From Siphonodentalium dalli (taxonomy: Eukaryota > Mollusca > Scaphopoda > Gadilida > Siphonodentaliidae), in contig CP136067.1 in NCBI GenBank assembly GCA_032622095.1, positions 184,001 through 248,000 on the forward strand: a stretch of 64,000 nucleotides of DNA. The letters run 5' to 3'. The translations under genes and the position numbers were made by a program. This document shows positions 52,990 to 63,864 of this stretch, piece by piece. Under the pieces are notes generated by a model that was not told the DNA's origin, searched no databases, and saw only the letters and a list, made by a program, of their open reading frames with translations. Position 1 is the first letter of the stretch. Every line of letters begins with the position of its first letter.

Positions 52990-54690
52990 AAATTTGAATA
53001 GAACAAGACACAACACACACCTGTGTTATTGGAAGGAGATAATTTATTGCTTTGGACACAGTGACCTGATAGTTCCACTGGTGACTGCAGACTTAATATA
53101 AACATCTGTCAAACTTTGATTGATGTTAGACTCTTTATTCCAGTTCTGTTCTCTGTTGAAACCATGCAGTTCATGGCATTATTGTTTACAGAGACACTGT
53201 TGTTATAACTTAGAAAATAATTAATACAGCATTCCTTAGTTCCATCATATGATTTCATTGAAAATGATTAACCCTCTGCACACATCATATGGTCTTCTGA
53301 TGTTTTTTATTTGATCATTCTCCTATTCTATGTACATGTTGATGGTGATCCACTTTTAATTTGCATGAATTTGGGATTAAAATTAACCCATTCGATTGAC
53401 TCATATTATCTGATAGACATATATTAAATTATCACTTTAACTTTGAGCCAGGTTCAGTCAGTGTTTCAAGAAATGACCAATTGAAATTCATCATTAGAGG
53501 ATATGTCTTATTTTGAAATTCCCTCCATTGCATTTGGGCTACAGGATAATATTAACAATGCTGGGATTCTTGAGACTGACTTATTGTATGGGTTTCTAAA
53601 TCCAATGACATGCATTTTGTTGACTACTCTGTGTTTATCAGTTCATTAGTTTGGGTAAGATTAACCCCTTACTATCCAATTTGATAACTCAAATATTTCC
53701 ATTGATTATGTTTATAGTTCTGGCACAGTTTATGATAACACACCTCTAACCTGCATAGTGAGGGTCATTTGGTTTATTTGCTTAAATATATTAACATCCT
53801 TCACCAATCCTGTTGACACAATGTGATAGCTAAATATTTTTTGCATGATTACTCTATAAATAATCACATCTGTGATAATCATGACACATTCTTCACCTGT
53901 ATAGATTGTGGTATCGATCGAATGGTTGTGATAATATTATAAACCTTAACTTTAATTATATTTAAACTGTTCACAAACATATCTTTCTAATGATCAACTT
54001 ACAAGAAAATTAACATTTATATCCAATCATTAGCAATCATATTTTATATCCAGGTCTATACATCCCTCACTTCTATAGTTGATCAGGTATTGATTGTTTT
54101 TTAGTGGTGAAATATTAATAGGTTGCTATGAATTTTTAATATGCAGCTGACACAAGATATTATGAACAAAAAAATAGCAATGATAATAAAAAAACCCACA
54201 CAATATGTAATGTCTCATGTTCCAATGTAATAAATAGATAAATTGAGTTGCTATGATGTTTATCTACCTAATTTCTTAACTATTTGATATTTAACAGCTA
54301 TGGTGCTTCTCTCCGACTATGGATTGAGCTTAATTAGACTTATAACTCTATAAGACATACATGTATCTGTGTTGGAGTCACTAATAGGTTGAAATCAAAG
54401 CCACGTCTGTTAACATTGTGTTAATGTGAGCAAGGTGCCCAATAAGTGTGATTTCACTTGTGAATTAATAGTAAGGTGTGAATTGTTTAAAGTTTTGCAC
54501 TCATGAAAAGGATGGGGTAAGGATATATGAAAATAGCTCATCGCTGTCGCCAAGGTATGAGTTAAACATCTGCCGATCGTGATCGGCCTCTCGTTATATC
54601 TATTCATTGAAAGGTGAAAAAATTGTTTTTAAGTAATAATTTTAACATAGAGTATTAATTATGCCATTCACTATTATTCCTTCCTTTCTA
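52990..54690. other. Long gene-poor stretch
   Basis: AT-rich with monotonous 'attaaccc..' phrases that suggest old repeats of the 52150 type (for example 'ggtatcgat' words at 52632 and 53912). No supported exon. Confidence 0.4.
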
Positions 54691-54691
54691 G

Positions 54692-54890
54692 TTGGTGCTA
54701 AATTTATGGGATAAACATGTTGTCAGGTGTGAATTTTGGATGTTTTATATATTGGTGGATTTTACGATGGGAAATTTACCTGTGATGAGAGGAGCCTGTA
54801 AAACAGACATTCTTTTTACCCGAAAATCTGTAAATTCAATCATCATCCAACTCGCTCCGAAAGACCTGTTTCAAATAAATTGGGTTGCTG
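54692..54890 (+). CDS. Coding-like frame upstream of the exon at 54904
   Basis: A strong acceptor CCTTCCTTTCTAG ends at 54691. The frame then runs VLNLWDKHVVRCEFWMFYIL to KDLFQINWV, open for about 67 codons. It meets the next exon's frame with a one-base shift near 54890. Either there is an indel or two exons overlap. I do not recognise the protein. A competing frame inside (FYDGKFTCDERSL) shows that openness alone is weak evidence here. Confidence 0.3.
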
Positions 54891-54903
54891 AATAATTTTC
54901 CAG

Positions 54904-55078
54904 ACAATGAGTTAAGCAGATTCAATCATACTGCTGTTTACAATGTCTGTAGGGATGAAGATATTGCGGGGGAAATGTGTAACAATTCAAAACTTTTCTC
55001 ATCATTCAGCAGGCCTCTAGCATTTGATGTTATGACGGCGAGACATGTTCTTACCTGGGCACCACCTTTTTTTACCTG
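54904..55078 (+). CDS. Candidate exon (57 codons), first of a phase-compatible chain
   Basis: Acceptor AATAATTTTCCAG ends at 54903. After two bases the frame reads NELSRFNHTAVYNVCRDEDI and AGEMCNNSKLFSSFSRPLAF onward to APPFFT. A possible donor CCTG/GTGACG follows at 55079. It leaves in phase 2, which matches entry of the next candidate exon (55202). Composition is protein-like. No domain is recognised. The donor is non-ideal, and a duplicated CCTG(T)TCTTA(C/T)CTGGG phrase surrounds it. Confidence 0.35.
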
Positions 55079-55201
55079 GTGACGCCTGTTCTTATCTGGG
55101 TGACTGACCAATCAGCACCTGCGAAAGTAGATTTACTTGCCAGGAAGCTGAATGAGTGAATTATAATTATATATAACATGTATCCACTCTTTCCATTTCA
55201 G

Positions 55202-55282
55202 TTGGATCAGTGATGCTAACGTTATGCACAACCCATGGGTATGCTGTCTGCGGTATCTACATAGCTCCTCGCTGCAAGGCAG
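55202..55282 (+). CDS. Candidate 81-bp internal exon with good splice sites
   Basis: Acceptor CTTTCCATTTCAG ends at 55201 and the donor AGGCAG/GTGAGA follows at 55283. In the frame compatible with its neighbours (phase 2 in, phase 2 out) it reads WISDANVMHNPWVCCLRYLH and SSSLQG. A second frame (VMLTLCTTHGYAVCGIYIAP) is also open, so the true reading is not certain. It would splice to 58513 across an intron that contains the 2.57-kb element. Confidence 0.4.
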
Positions 55283-55289
55283 GTGAGAA

Positions 55290-55825
55290 TATATCACTGG
55301 ATGTAGTGTTCTGATATGAATCAATCCAAATCCTGTAGGCCATACAAATTCTAATACACGTTTCTCAGGCCAAAAGGTATTGAAAAGCATGCGCACACAC
55401 ATTATTAAACTAGCTCAGGATTTAATTTCAGTTCCCCATGGCCACTTATTATCCAAGATTCAATAGAGTTTATTTGATACCAAATTTCATAATAATAATA
55501 CTGTAAAAACAGGACCTTGCAAAAGTTCAACTTATCAAGGCAGGGCCCTTATGGTAATAGAAACTAATAGCATTTTATCAACGTATATCATGAGGTGCAG
55601 TACTTATGTACAAGAGGTGCAGTTGAATGAATACAGGGACTGGATGGGGATGGGGGTTGGAAGGCAGGAAGGGATCAGCAGAGTATATCCAAACAAATGT
55701 CCATATTAATTAATTGATAGATTCCGGAACATAATTACCAATTGCAGTAATGAATCGGAACTTTGAACTCAGGTGATTCTTGATGAATATTTCCTTATTA
55801 TCCGTAATAGATACAGCTATGCTCT
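55290..55825. other. Intronic stretch
   Basis: No exon or repeat recognised before the large element. Confidence 0.4.
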
Positions 55826-55830
55826 CAGTA

Positions 55831-58399
55831 AGCGACCTGTTTAACGAGGTTATGGGCCGGTACTTAACGCGGTGTTACCACTAAAATACCGCGGTTATCA
55901 TTCTGTACCGTGACGGAGGGCGGTTGACCCGCGGTACTGGTACGGTATTTTTACCGTTGGTTACCGCAGGTCACCGCGTTATTGGTGTTCGTTACCGCCG
56001 TACACCGCGGTATTTTTTTCGTAACCGCGTTCAAATTACCGCTAACGGCCCTCCACCGCGGAGAGAACACGACTGAAACAAGGCGTCACACGGTAGGTAA
56101 ATGATTATGAATAACTTTTGTATTGAATGAATACCTGTAAGCTGCACGTAATTATGTATACGTAATGAATATAAATGAATAATAATGCAATCGGATTACA
56201 TATGAACATGTCTGGTTTACATGTAACATATTACAAATGTACACGTACATCACGTTTAATCACGTCAGCGGTTTTTGAGCTATAATTGCTTACGGCGACT
56301 GGATTACGCAAATCACCGTGGACTCAGGAGTAATAGTTTTGTTGTTAGCATCTATGTTACATATCGTCAAATGATTTACGCACCAGATTCCTATATCGGT
56401 TTCCACTTATGCGGATTTTTTTTTTTTTTTTGCGTTTCCGAAATCTAAATTTCTTATAAAAATGGGAAAAGTAAATCCTCCATTTATCTGAATTTGGTCG
56501 AAACCAGCGTGGACGGTGCATTAGTAACACTGAGTCCGAGTTTAGTCTTGGAGGCCAGGGCGGCGATCGTTGCAGAAATATTCATATTCGTTCAAATCTA
56601 TAGTTGTGTTCATATGCCAAACATAATCGTCGCGTAAATAGTATATTATCGCCAAGACGTATGATTGTACACATTCGTGAAATAGTAAAGCAATTTACAA
56701 ACATTTGCGCCTGAAGATTTCTTGTCGGTGGGAATAAAATGTATAACTAAGAAAGCGTTGCACATGTCATGCAGCAAAGTAAAGTTGTTATCATCACCAA
56801 TTTGCGCGACAAAAGACACACGCAAAACACCAAACATTGAAAGACACAACGTTGTCAAATCAGTCTTTGATTTTGTTACGTGAACATTCATTGTGCTCAC
56901 GAGTGCGTGTCGGGCGGCATCGTTTGATGTGAAATTGCAACTTTTGGCGAGGGCGTGCATTTGTAGTTCTCGGTTGGTCGCAGTATAAATTATATCACAT
57001 ACCGGTATTCCTATCTAATCGTTATTCGGAAAAAAACATGCATGGTGTTGGAAAGATAAAATATGTTTCTTTGGTTATACACAGAGGTTAACATTGTAAC
57101 ATAATTATTTCAAGTGATCGAATTCGGTGTGTTTTATATAAATAAGTCCTTGTTAGTTTATTCCCGATACGGTAGCAATAAAGAGCGTTTGACTCACTTT
57201 TGTGCGACAAATATTTATAAAATAGCTATTACGTGCAAAACATTTTAAAGATCGAATGAGACTTGTCTGTTTAAAGCCACGTGGCGGTTCGCACATAATA
57301 TTATTCGCAATACCAAAATAGATCGATAAATATCTGAACTACCTTCTGCGAGCCAAACGGACGCATTGAAGTAATGGAAATACAAGTGTCCAAAAGACAA
57401 AACAGCCATTCGCGCGTGCGTCACGTGTGTAGTTTTACTATATAATAGCACCATCAACAAAACACAAATATTTATTTCACCCATTGAGGCCAGTTATAAA
57501 ACGACATGACGACATCTTAATTTAAGTGCCCCGTGACCTATATTAACAAAGTCTGCCAGCTGCAGTATGACGTAATCAGTGACACGTGCTTTTGCCAGAA
57601 TGTGTTTTTTTCCTGGATATACGGGAGTTCCACGTTGTGTCTTTTATTGCTAAGACAATAATTCCCGTTATACGAACAAATGGTGTTTGTGATTTACAGT
57701 TAATGAATGTCAATAAAGTTAATAACGATATTTATTCTGGGGACTATTTAAATAGTGTCGTTATCATTCAATTTAGGGATCACGCACATCTGAACATTGA
57801 TATAAACTGTAGATACGGGATTTATCGAGCTGTCTAAAATGGCCGAAATCATTTGTTCCCTTCCCGTTTACCAACACTGATTACAAATAGTGTCATTTAT
57901 GGGCATTTTAGGCAATAAAACGAGACTAGAAATGTTATTGTAATATTTTAATATTCACATTAATTGAAAAATGACTTTCTCAAAGTAACTTATACTTACC
58001 TTTACTTAATCTGGAAGCCCGTTATAATGGGCATATTTCCCCGATACTCGGCTTTCATCTATTTCAATATTTTAATAATACACTTCACGGTACACAAACA
58101 TGGACGGAGATCGTGAGAACGGCCGTCCTATTTTGGAAGATTGACGGTCAGCCATCGAATCCCGTCATTAACCTCGTTACAAAAATGCTACCGCGTAGCG
58201 GTAATGTCACCGCGTTTGTGCGGTGCATTACCGCGTGCCACCGCGCTACCAACATTCGTTACCGCTGGTAGTGAGGTGGTACCGTGAACGTCGCGGTGGT
58301 ACCGCGGTACGCGCGTGGTAGTGCAACCGCAAATCGGCGGTATGTCGCGGTATTGCACCGCGGTATTAACGCATGTACACCTCGTTAAAACAGGTCGCT
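55831..58399. mobile_element. 2.57-kb TIR element with palindromic TACCGCGG-rich termini
   Basis: The left terminus AGCGACCTGTTTAACGAGGT is inverted at the right as AGCGACCTGTTTTAACGAGG, one inserted T apart. TA flanks both ends (55829-55830, 58400-58401), consistent with a TA target. Both 200-bp subterminal regions are packed with TACCGCGG, GGTTACCGC and GCGGTAATG words in both orientations, so each end can fold extensively. The interior is AT-rich. The best frames (104 codons on -, 83 on +) show no transposase. AATAAAGAGCGTT at 57178 recurs in the 18238-20401 element (18963). It is probably a non-autonomous or eroded element of an unclassified group. Confidence 0.8.
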
Positions 58400-58453
58400 T
58401 AATTTGAGCAGTGCTGTATGTGTTTGTGTCCAATGTAATGTTATTCTATAGAG

Positions 58454-58512
58454 TATGCAGTCCTCTACAAGTTTGTTACCATGGTGATGATAATGTTGTT
58501 AATCTATTGTAG
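58454..58512 (+). repeat. Partial duplicate of the following exon start
   Basis: 'ctatagagtatgcagtcctc' precedes the exon's own 'attgtagggtatgcagtcct' by about 58 bp. The duplicate covers the acceptor and first ~15 exon bases. Confidence 0.7.
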
Positions 58513-58653
58513 GGTATGCAGTCCTCCAGAACCTTTCCTGGTTATTCTCTACAGTCCTCTACTCTTTAAGCCTAAATTCTATGAATGTGTTAACACTAAT
58601 GGCAAGAATAATATGACCTTTATGGAGGGTACAAGGCTCTCAGTGTGTCCAAG
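58513..58653 (+). CDS. Candidate 141-bp internal exon
   Basis: Acceptor CTATTGTAG ends at 58512 and the donor GTCCAAG/GTAATA follows at 58654. One frame is open across all 46 codons: VCSPPEPFLVILYSPLLFKP, KFYECVNTNGKNNMTFMEGT, RLSVCP. It enters and leaves in phase 2, matching both neighbouring candidate exons. Two cysteine-containing hydrophobic stretches could be extracellular or membrane-proximal, but no known domain is convincing. This is one of the stronger exon calls in the right half of the window. Confidence 0.5.
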
Positions 58654-58659
58654 GTAATA

Positions 58660-59795
58660 TTTAAAATTAAAAAATTCAGATATCTGCATTATAACTGAAT
58701 AGACAGTAAATGTATCTTTAAAGCATATTATGGACTTACTTTAGTGAATAAACCGATAAGTTATCAAACACTATATCCACTGGAAAAATGTAGCAATCAA
58801 CTACGATTATTGAATCCAACCACACCGACTGTTCCATTTCAGAGAACACAGTGTGTGAACTAAGTAAAATGTAAATATTTACTCCTTCTAGGGTTAAAAT
58901 GTATCTTTGTTAATTGCCCTTGGCACTTTTTTTTAGGAATAGGATTAAGTTAATGTGGAGAAATTCACCAAAAAACATTGGAAATTTGTGTTGGATGACC
59001 AGTGAATGTTTCTTCTATCCATTACACTGTGCGACCTGCCCAATGTATTCTTGGATGACCAGTGAATGTTTCTTTAGCCATCTGTTACACCGTGAGAGAT
59101 CAGTTACAAGTATTATTGTATTATACTATGAATGGCTTTGATTGCATCGTCATAATTTTTTGTGGTTTCTTATATAAGTGCCATTTCATGGGGACATGAA
59201 TTCATGAATCTTGGCATCATATTTATCACATCAACACATCCCACAGTAGCTGGTTTATGAAATCTTTGATAGTCACTGTCAACAAATTGAACCTCCAGGT
59301 ACTTCAGCACCAAAAGTGCATCACACAATCACTACACTGGCTTAATTTCAAACTCTGATGAGGTAGTTATTTATTGTATTATGTAACCTGCACTTATTGA
59401 AACCATTATACAATTATCGCCTGCGATTAAGTGAGACACAGTGATCTGTCGCCCGCTCGAGACCTGGAATGTCACCTGAGGGCCAAGTAGTTCTGCCTGA
59501 TATAAATGCCCAAGCAGTTCTGCCTGATATAAACGCCGAGTAGTTTTCACAATTTTAACCTAAAGCTACTCTTACACTCTTAAAATTGTCTCCAAAAAAC
59601 AATTTCTTCAAGATTTTCATCGCAGATACACAATAGAACCATTTGTATGCAGCATTCTGTTTCATTCTACTGCCAGTGAATCATCAGCATTCCACCTTTT
59701 AAATTTAATTACCATAAGCAAACAATATTCATCACTAGTAAAATGTATGGCAGCACCATTTGACATTACAATTTAAAATGAGATTTCTATTTCTA
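58660..59795. other. Probable intron; small duplications
   Basis: A 'tggatgaccagtgaatgttt' doublet at 58993 and 59053 and a GTTCTGCCTGATATAAA doublet at 59492 and 59517 are visible. No exon is supported. Confidence 0.45.
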
Positions 59796-59799
59796 TTTG

Positions 59800-59930
59800 C
59801 ACTGTTATTTTTATGCTGAAGTTATGAGGGGTATGTCCGTATGTCTGTCTGGCCTCAACTTTGTCTGAGCTTGTATTCCTACATTTTCTTTTAATTTTTT
59901 TCAACTTCGCATAGATATTTAGCACCTGCG
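59800..59930 (+). repeat. Dispersed-repeat fragment
   Basis: 'ttatgctgaagttatg' and 'cctcaactttgtctgagctt' match 20977-21045. Confidence 0.7.
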
Positions 59931-59933
59931 ATT

Positions 59934-60185
59934 TAGGGCTGCAACGATTCAGACCTTCATGATGCAATGCGAATTGCAATTTTACTATCACAGCTAATAC
60001 AGTCCCCAGATCTGCCCAGATGGGAAGTTTTGAGTGGAAAAGTTTGTATTTCTGATTATTGATAACTCTGCATACCAGTTCGTAAATTGTATTTTACATC
60101 ACATTACACCATCCCAATATGATGCATTGCATCATGTACTCTAAAACATGATGCATAAGGAATTGTGATGAATTTGGCAGCCCTT
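59934..60185. mobile_element. Possible degenerate hAT MITE
   Basis: The left end TAGGGCTGCAACGATTCA is a well-known hAT-type terminus. The right end inverted reads AAGGGCTGCCAAATTCATCA. Internal ATGATGCAAT/ATTGCATCAT words pair. No 8-bp target duplication is evident, so the boundaries are approximate. Confidence 0.45.
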
Positions 60186-60251
60186 CTAGTCAAAGCTGTT
60201 AAGTTGAGTGACTTCTGACAAGGTCTTATTCATTTGTGGATAACTGTTCCA

Positions 60252-60303
60252 GTAACTCTTCAGACACCCCACAGAAGCCTCTAACAATGGATTTCTGTTT
60301 CAG
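60252..60303 (+). repeat. Duplicate of the following exon's acceptor and 5' half
   Basis: AGTAACTCTTCAGACACCCC and ACAGAAGCCTCTAACAATGG occur at 60251 and again at 60302, separated by the acceptor ATTTCTGTTTCAG. Confidence 0.95.
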
Positions 60304-60385
60304 TAACTCTTCAGACACCCCACAGAAGCCTCTAACAATGGAGGACCTGATTCAAAGATGCACTCCCATTCCTCAGAAGGCACAG
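60304..60385 (+). CDS. Candidate 82-bp exon with strong acceptor and donor
   Basis: Acceptor ATTTCTGTTTCAG ends at 60303 and the donor GGCACAG/GTGAGTCA follows at 60386. After one base the frame reads NSSDTPQKPLTMEDLIQRCT and PIPQKAQ. It enters in phase 2, compatible with the exon ending at 58653, and leaves in phase 0. A decayed paralogue with the same donor lies at 21046-21250, some 39 kb upstream. The conserved flank after the donor (to about 60610) shows that the duplication included intron sequence. The protein family is not recognised. Confidence 0.45.
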
Positions 60386-60685
60386 GTGAGTCACTTCCTG
60401 CAGTGAGCCCCATAGATGTGGCTGAGTGTCGCCTGCTCACATCTGTGAGAGGCTCCATAAGGGTAGCTCAACACTTCCATGATTGGAGCTTTCTGAAATT
60501 TTGCTATACCCGATTGGAACCCCCTCAACGGCCCCATTAAGGGTAGTTTAGCACTTCTTGAAATTTTGCCAAAAAACTCTGTGCCAATGCATTCTCTTAT
60601 ATATGCGAGATTGCCCATTGTCAAGGTTTCCGCTATTAGTCTGGTCGAATAAAGGTTTGACCTAGAATAAATTTGGACTAAATTG
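60386..60685 (+). repeat. Intron-start sequence shared with 21250-21450
   Basis: ATCTGTGAGAGGCTCCATAA, 'ctgtgccaatgcattctctt' and 'aggtttccgctat' are shared with the left locus. A TTGGAAC-type duplication lies at 60478-60560. Confidence 0.75.
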
Positions 60686-60689
60686 GTTT

Positions 60690-61640
60690 GTATACCATTT
60701 TGAAGAGAAATATATCCTCTATAACATATCCAAAATCCGCTTTAAGCAATTTTTGTAATTCAAGATGGCGTCCAAGATGGCTGCGATTTCCATTAAATCA
60801 GTTCTACGCAAATATAGTGTGAAAATCTTGTCAAATGTATACACTGGTATACATTTCTGTAAAGCTAAGACATAACCCCACCGTTGTATTCCAAAATTGG
60901 AACTCCCCGTCATAAATGGCCACCAAAATGGCGGCCGGAAGTGGAATTTTTTACGTGTTTTACTAATATCTTTAAGATAAGTTTCTACTGTTTGGAACTG
61001 GTTGAAAATTTTGACTTTATTTTGTATTTAACATCTTAACTGACCATTGGAGCAAAGAAATATGCTATTCATGGGCTCCCAACCCCTTCCTATTGCTAAA
61101 CAATTAAATTTTACATAACGCGGTATAACATAGCACAAAATATCACCATTGGGATTCTAGTCATATTTCATCAAGAAATTTGAAGAACTGTGCAATGTAA
61201 GTAATGCTTTCTACTTTTTATGGATATTCCGACTCAATGTTACAAAAATCGTCACTTTGGATCAAAAGGGCTTCCAAAATGGCGGCCAAAATATACAAAA
61301 TTCTCAATATTGTCCCAGTGTGCCATGCAACTGCTTATAAGTTTTGTTGATGCACACAGTTGACTATTCTGTCTTATATACATTGAACACAAACAATTCT
61401 GATGCACCTTGGTTAATTTTTTTTCTGTCACAAACTTTGCATCAAAATCGGCAAAAAATCACTGTTCAAGTTTGAAACAATTTTAAAAGTAAAATGGAAA
61501 TTTCTTTGGTATCAGCGATGTTTATTATTTTGATATGTGCTAACTGTGTCACACTGAGGTGTTTTAGACAATATTGCTCAAGATGGCTTTCAAAATGGCA
61601 ACCAAATTTGGTAAAATGTTGATTTGTCACATATATTCCT
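60690..61640. repeat. Degenerate repeat with recurrent AAAATGGCGGCC words
   Basis: CAAGATGGCGTCCAAGATGG (60762), CACCAAAATGGCGGCCGGAA (60921), TTCCAAAATGGCGGCCAAAA (61270) and TCAAGATGGCTTTCAAAATG (61577) recur at 160-350 bp, with 'ttttgcatcaaaa' phrases between. These words match the YY1 core (AA.ATGGC). The spacing and surroundings suggest an old tandem or dispersed repeat. Confidence 0.55.
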
Positions 61641-61699
61641 AACATTATTCACTGCTGTTCCGAAAAGGTAGCAGATTGTGACTCACTTGGTTATTAAAA

Positions 61700-61915
61700 A
61701 TGCTACTTAGTAAACTAAATGTGATATTCTGGTTGTCCCAGGACCTTAATAGGCATGGAAGTTCATTTAAGAGGTGCAGTATGGAGTTTGCCGAAAATTT
61801 CTTTTGGGATTCTGTCCATGTTTTTTTTAACTGGAATGGGCAGAAAGTTGAAACGGAACTGAGGGGGATCATAGTATGTGGCTATTCTGGCCCATTGTAA
61901 TCAACATTGATCAAC
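61700..61915 (+). repeat. Left arm of a 2-kb-separated inverted repeat; coding-like
   Basis: 61790-61915 is complementary to 63880-64000 at about 80%: GGGCAGAAAGTTGAAACGGA, TATGTGGCTATTCTGGCCCA and 'caacattgatcaactta'. In one frame both arms keep the same peptide pattern, NGQ(K/N)VET(E/D)LR then II(V/L)CGYSGPL. This hints at descent from a coding sequence. No known domain is recognised. Confidence 0.65.
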
Positions 61916-61924
61916 TTAATAGAT

Positions 61925-63770
61925 TGTGTATGTCTGTTGAATGTATGGCTATAGGTGAGTTATTGTATTCATGAATTATATGAATAGTTGTACAATGTTT
62001 GACTATATGATCATGTATGGGGTGCCACGTTGAGTTGTATAGGTATATAAGGAGTAGCTTATGTCATGACCGTCATGTGTGAGGTGAACATGTATGCAGG
62101 GAGTTGTTGTCTGGCCATTGAAGTGGTGTATGTGTATAGCGAGATTAGCTACATTGTCTATCTTTCTGTTGTGATTGTATATATGGAGTGACTGTGTGGT
62201 CATGGGTGGGATGTACAGGTTTACATTGGATGGCTGTATTGGTATGGGAGGGTGTATATGTATACACGCGTTTGGTGAATGATAATGGATGGGGCGTATG
62301 GATAAATATGGAGTGGTTATATGGTTATGGGCAATGTGTATATGCGTACATGGAATGACTGCAGGGTCAATGTTGTTGAAGTGTATATGCATACCTGGAG
62401 TACAGTTTGATGGTCACTGGCGGGCTTGTGTATATAGATAGTGACATCATATGGTCATGGGTGGGATGTACATGTCTATCTGTTGTGGTTGTATTGTCAC
62501 TGCTGTGTAGCGGTATACAGTGAATAGCTGAATGCTCATGGGTGTGGTGTGTAAGAATACAGCGAGTGGCTGAGCTATAGTTTTGCAAGTCTGAAGTGTA
62601 CGAATGGCCGTGTGTGTGGGGTATAGGGATATCTTGAAGGACTTTGGTAATTGAATATAAGGTAATATATACACCTGGAGTGACTATGGTCATAGGTTAA
62701 CCAATACAGACAACCAACCAATACAGGTAAATATAGGCTAACAAATATATGTAAGTGGGTATGTGACACATTTGTCCGCGTCAACGAAAATCACACCTAG
62801 CCCTCCGGAAGGACAATAACAAGTCAGAATGGAGCACTGGCTGACGGACCATAAGGCCGATCCATTTGTCAGTATAGGTATAGTGAAATAAATAATGGCT
62901 TACATCCTATCCTATTCCCCACACAATGATAGTGGTACATAAATGTATGGATGTCGAAAGAATGGGGAGGATGTCTGTCAGGCATACTACATAATATTCA
63001 AGGCTACATATATGATTACCAAGGTCCCAATTTCTCGCAGACAAATTGATCCCGGTTCTAATGACATGAATGTTGAGTTGGAAGCCGGGTCCTGGAGCAG
63101 TTTAATGGAATTTTGAAAATAGTTTTGGAACGTACCCCACAAAAACAAGATTTGATTTTATGCCAAACGTAGTATACTATGTATACATGTAATGACTCTA
63201 TGGTTTTGGGTTCGGTGTATATGTATATTTTGAGTGGATATATGACCATGGGTGTTGCAAATATATATGCAGAGAATGACTTTATAACCCCTGGTGAGGT
63301 AAATATGTATACAAGAAGTAATGTACAAAATGTATGTTCATGAACGTGGCGATAATATATATCGAGAGACTATATTGTCATCGTTTGGATGTATATCTTG
63401 AGTGCCTATATGGCCATGCATGTGGAAAATATATACATGTACACGGAGTGACTGTATTACCAATGGTGAGGCGAATATGTATACAGGATGTTACTGTATG
63501 TTCATGAATGTAGTGAATATGTATGTCACTATATGGTCATGGGTGAGGTGTAGGAGAATACCTGGTGTGCCTGCATGTTTACTCATGGCTATATGGCCAT
63601 GTGTTGGGTGTATGGGCATATCCATGTGTGGCTGTATAGTAGTAGGTGAGGTGTATGTGTATACAGCGAGTGACATATGTTCATTTATGTGGTGCTCATG
63701 TATATATGGAGTGACTGCATGGTCATGTGTAAGTTGCACTGGTGTACCTTTGTGTAACTATCGATTTCCT
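61925..63770. repeat. Degenerate about 50-bp minisatellite
   Basis: Units of the form GTGTATATGTATACAGGGAG, TGACTGTATGGTCATGGGTG and AGGT recur with heavy divergence at 61925-62700 and 63190-63770. About 480 bp of different sequence (62705-63185) lies between. On the minus strand the frames read as repeated H..THDH...YIH peptides, which are periodic shadows and not genes. The block lies between the inverted arms at 61790-61915 and 63880-64000. Confidence 0.8.
62705..63185. other. Unrelated sequence within the minisatellite
   Basis: It starts with AACCAATACAGACAACCAAC-type repeats and has no coding support. It may be an insertion, but no boundaries are clear. Confidence 0.4.
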
Positions 63771-63864
63771 ATCGCTATTACTCAAGGATATGTTAACCAA
63801 TAGAGAGATAATATCAGAGTGTCTCTTAATGGCATTTGGTATGCAATACTAATGAAACGGTTTT

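Noticed and set aside
62003-62693. Histidine-rich minus-strand frames of 75-129 codons (repeated THDH)
   Set aside because: They follow the 50-bp minisatellite period, have no start or splice context, and overlap each other in different frames.
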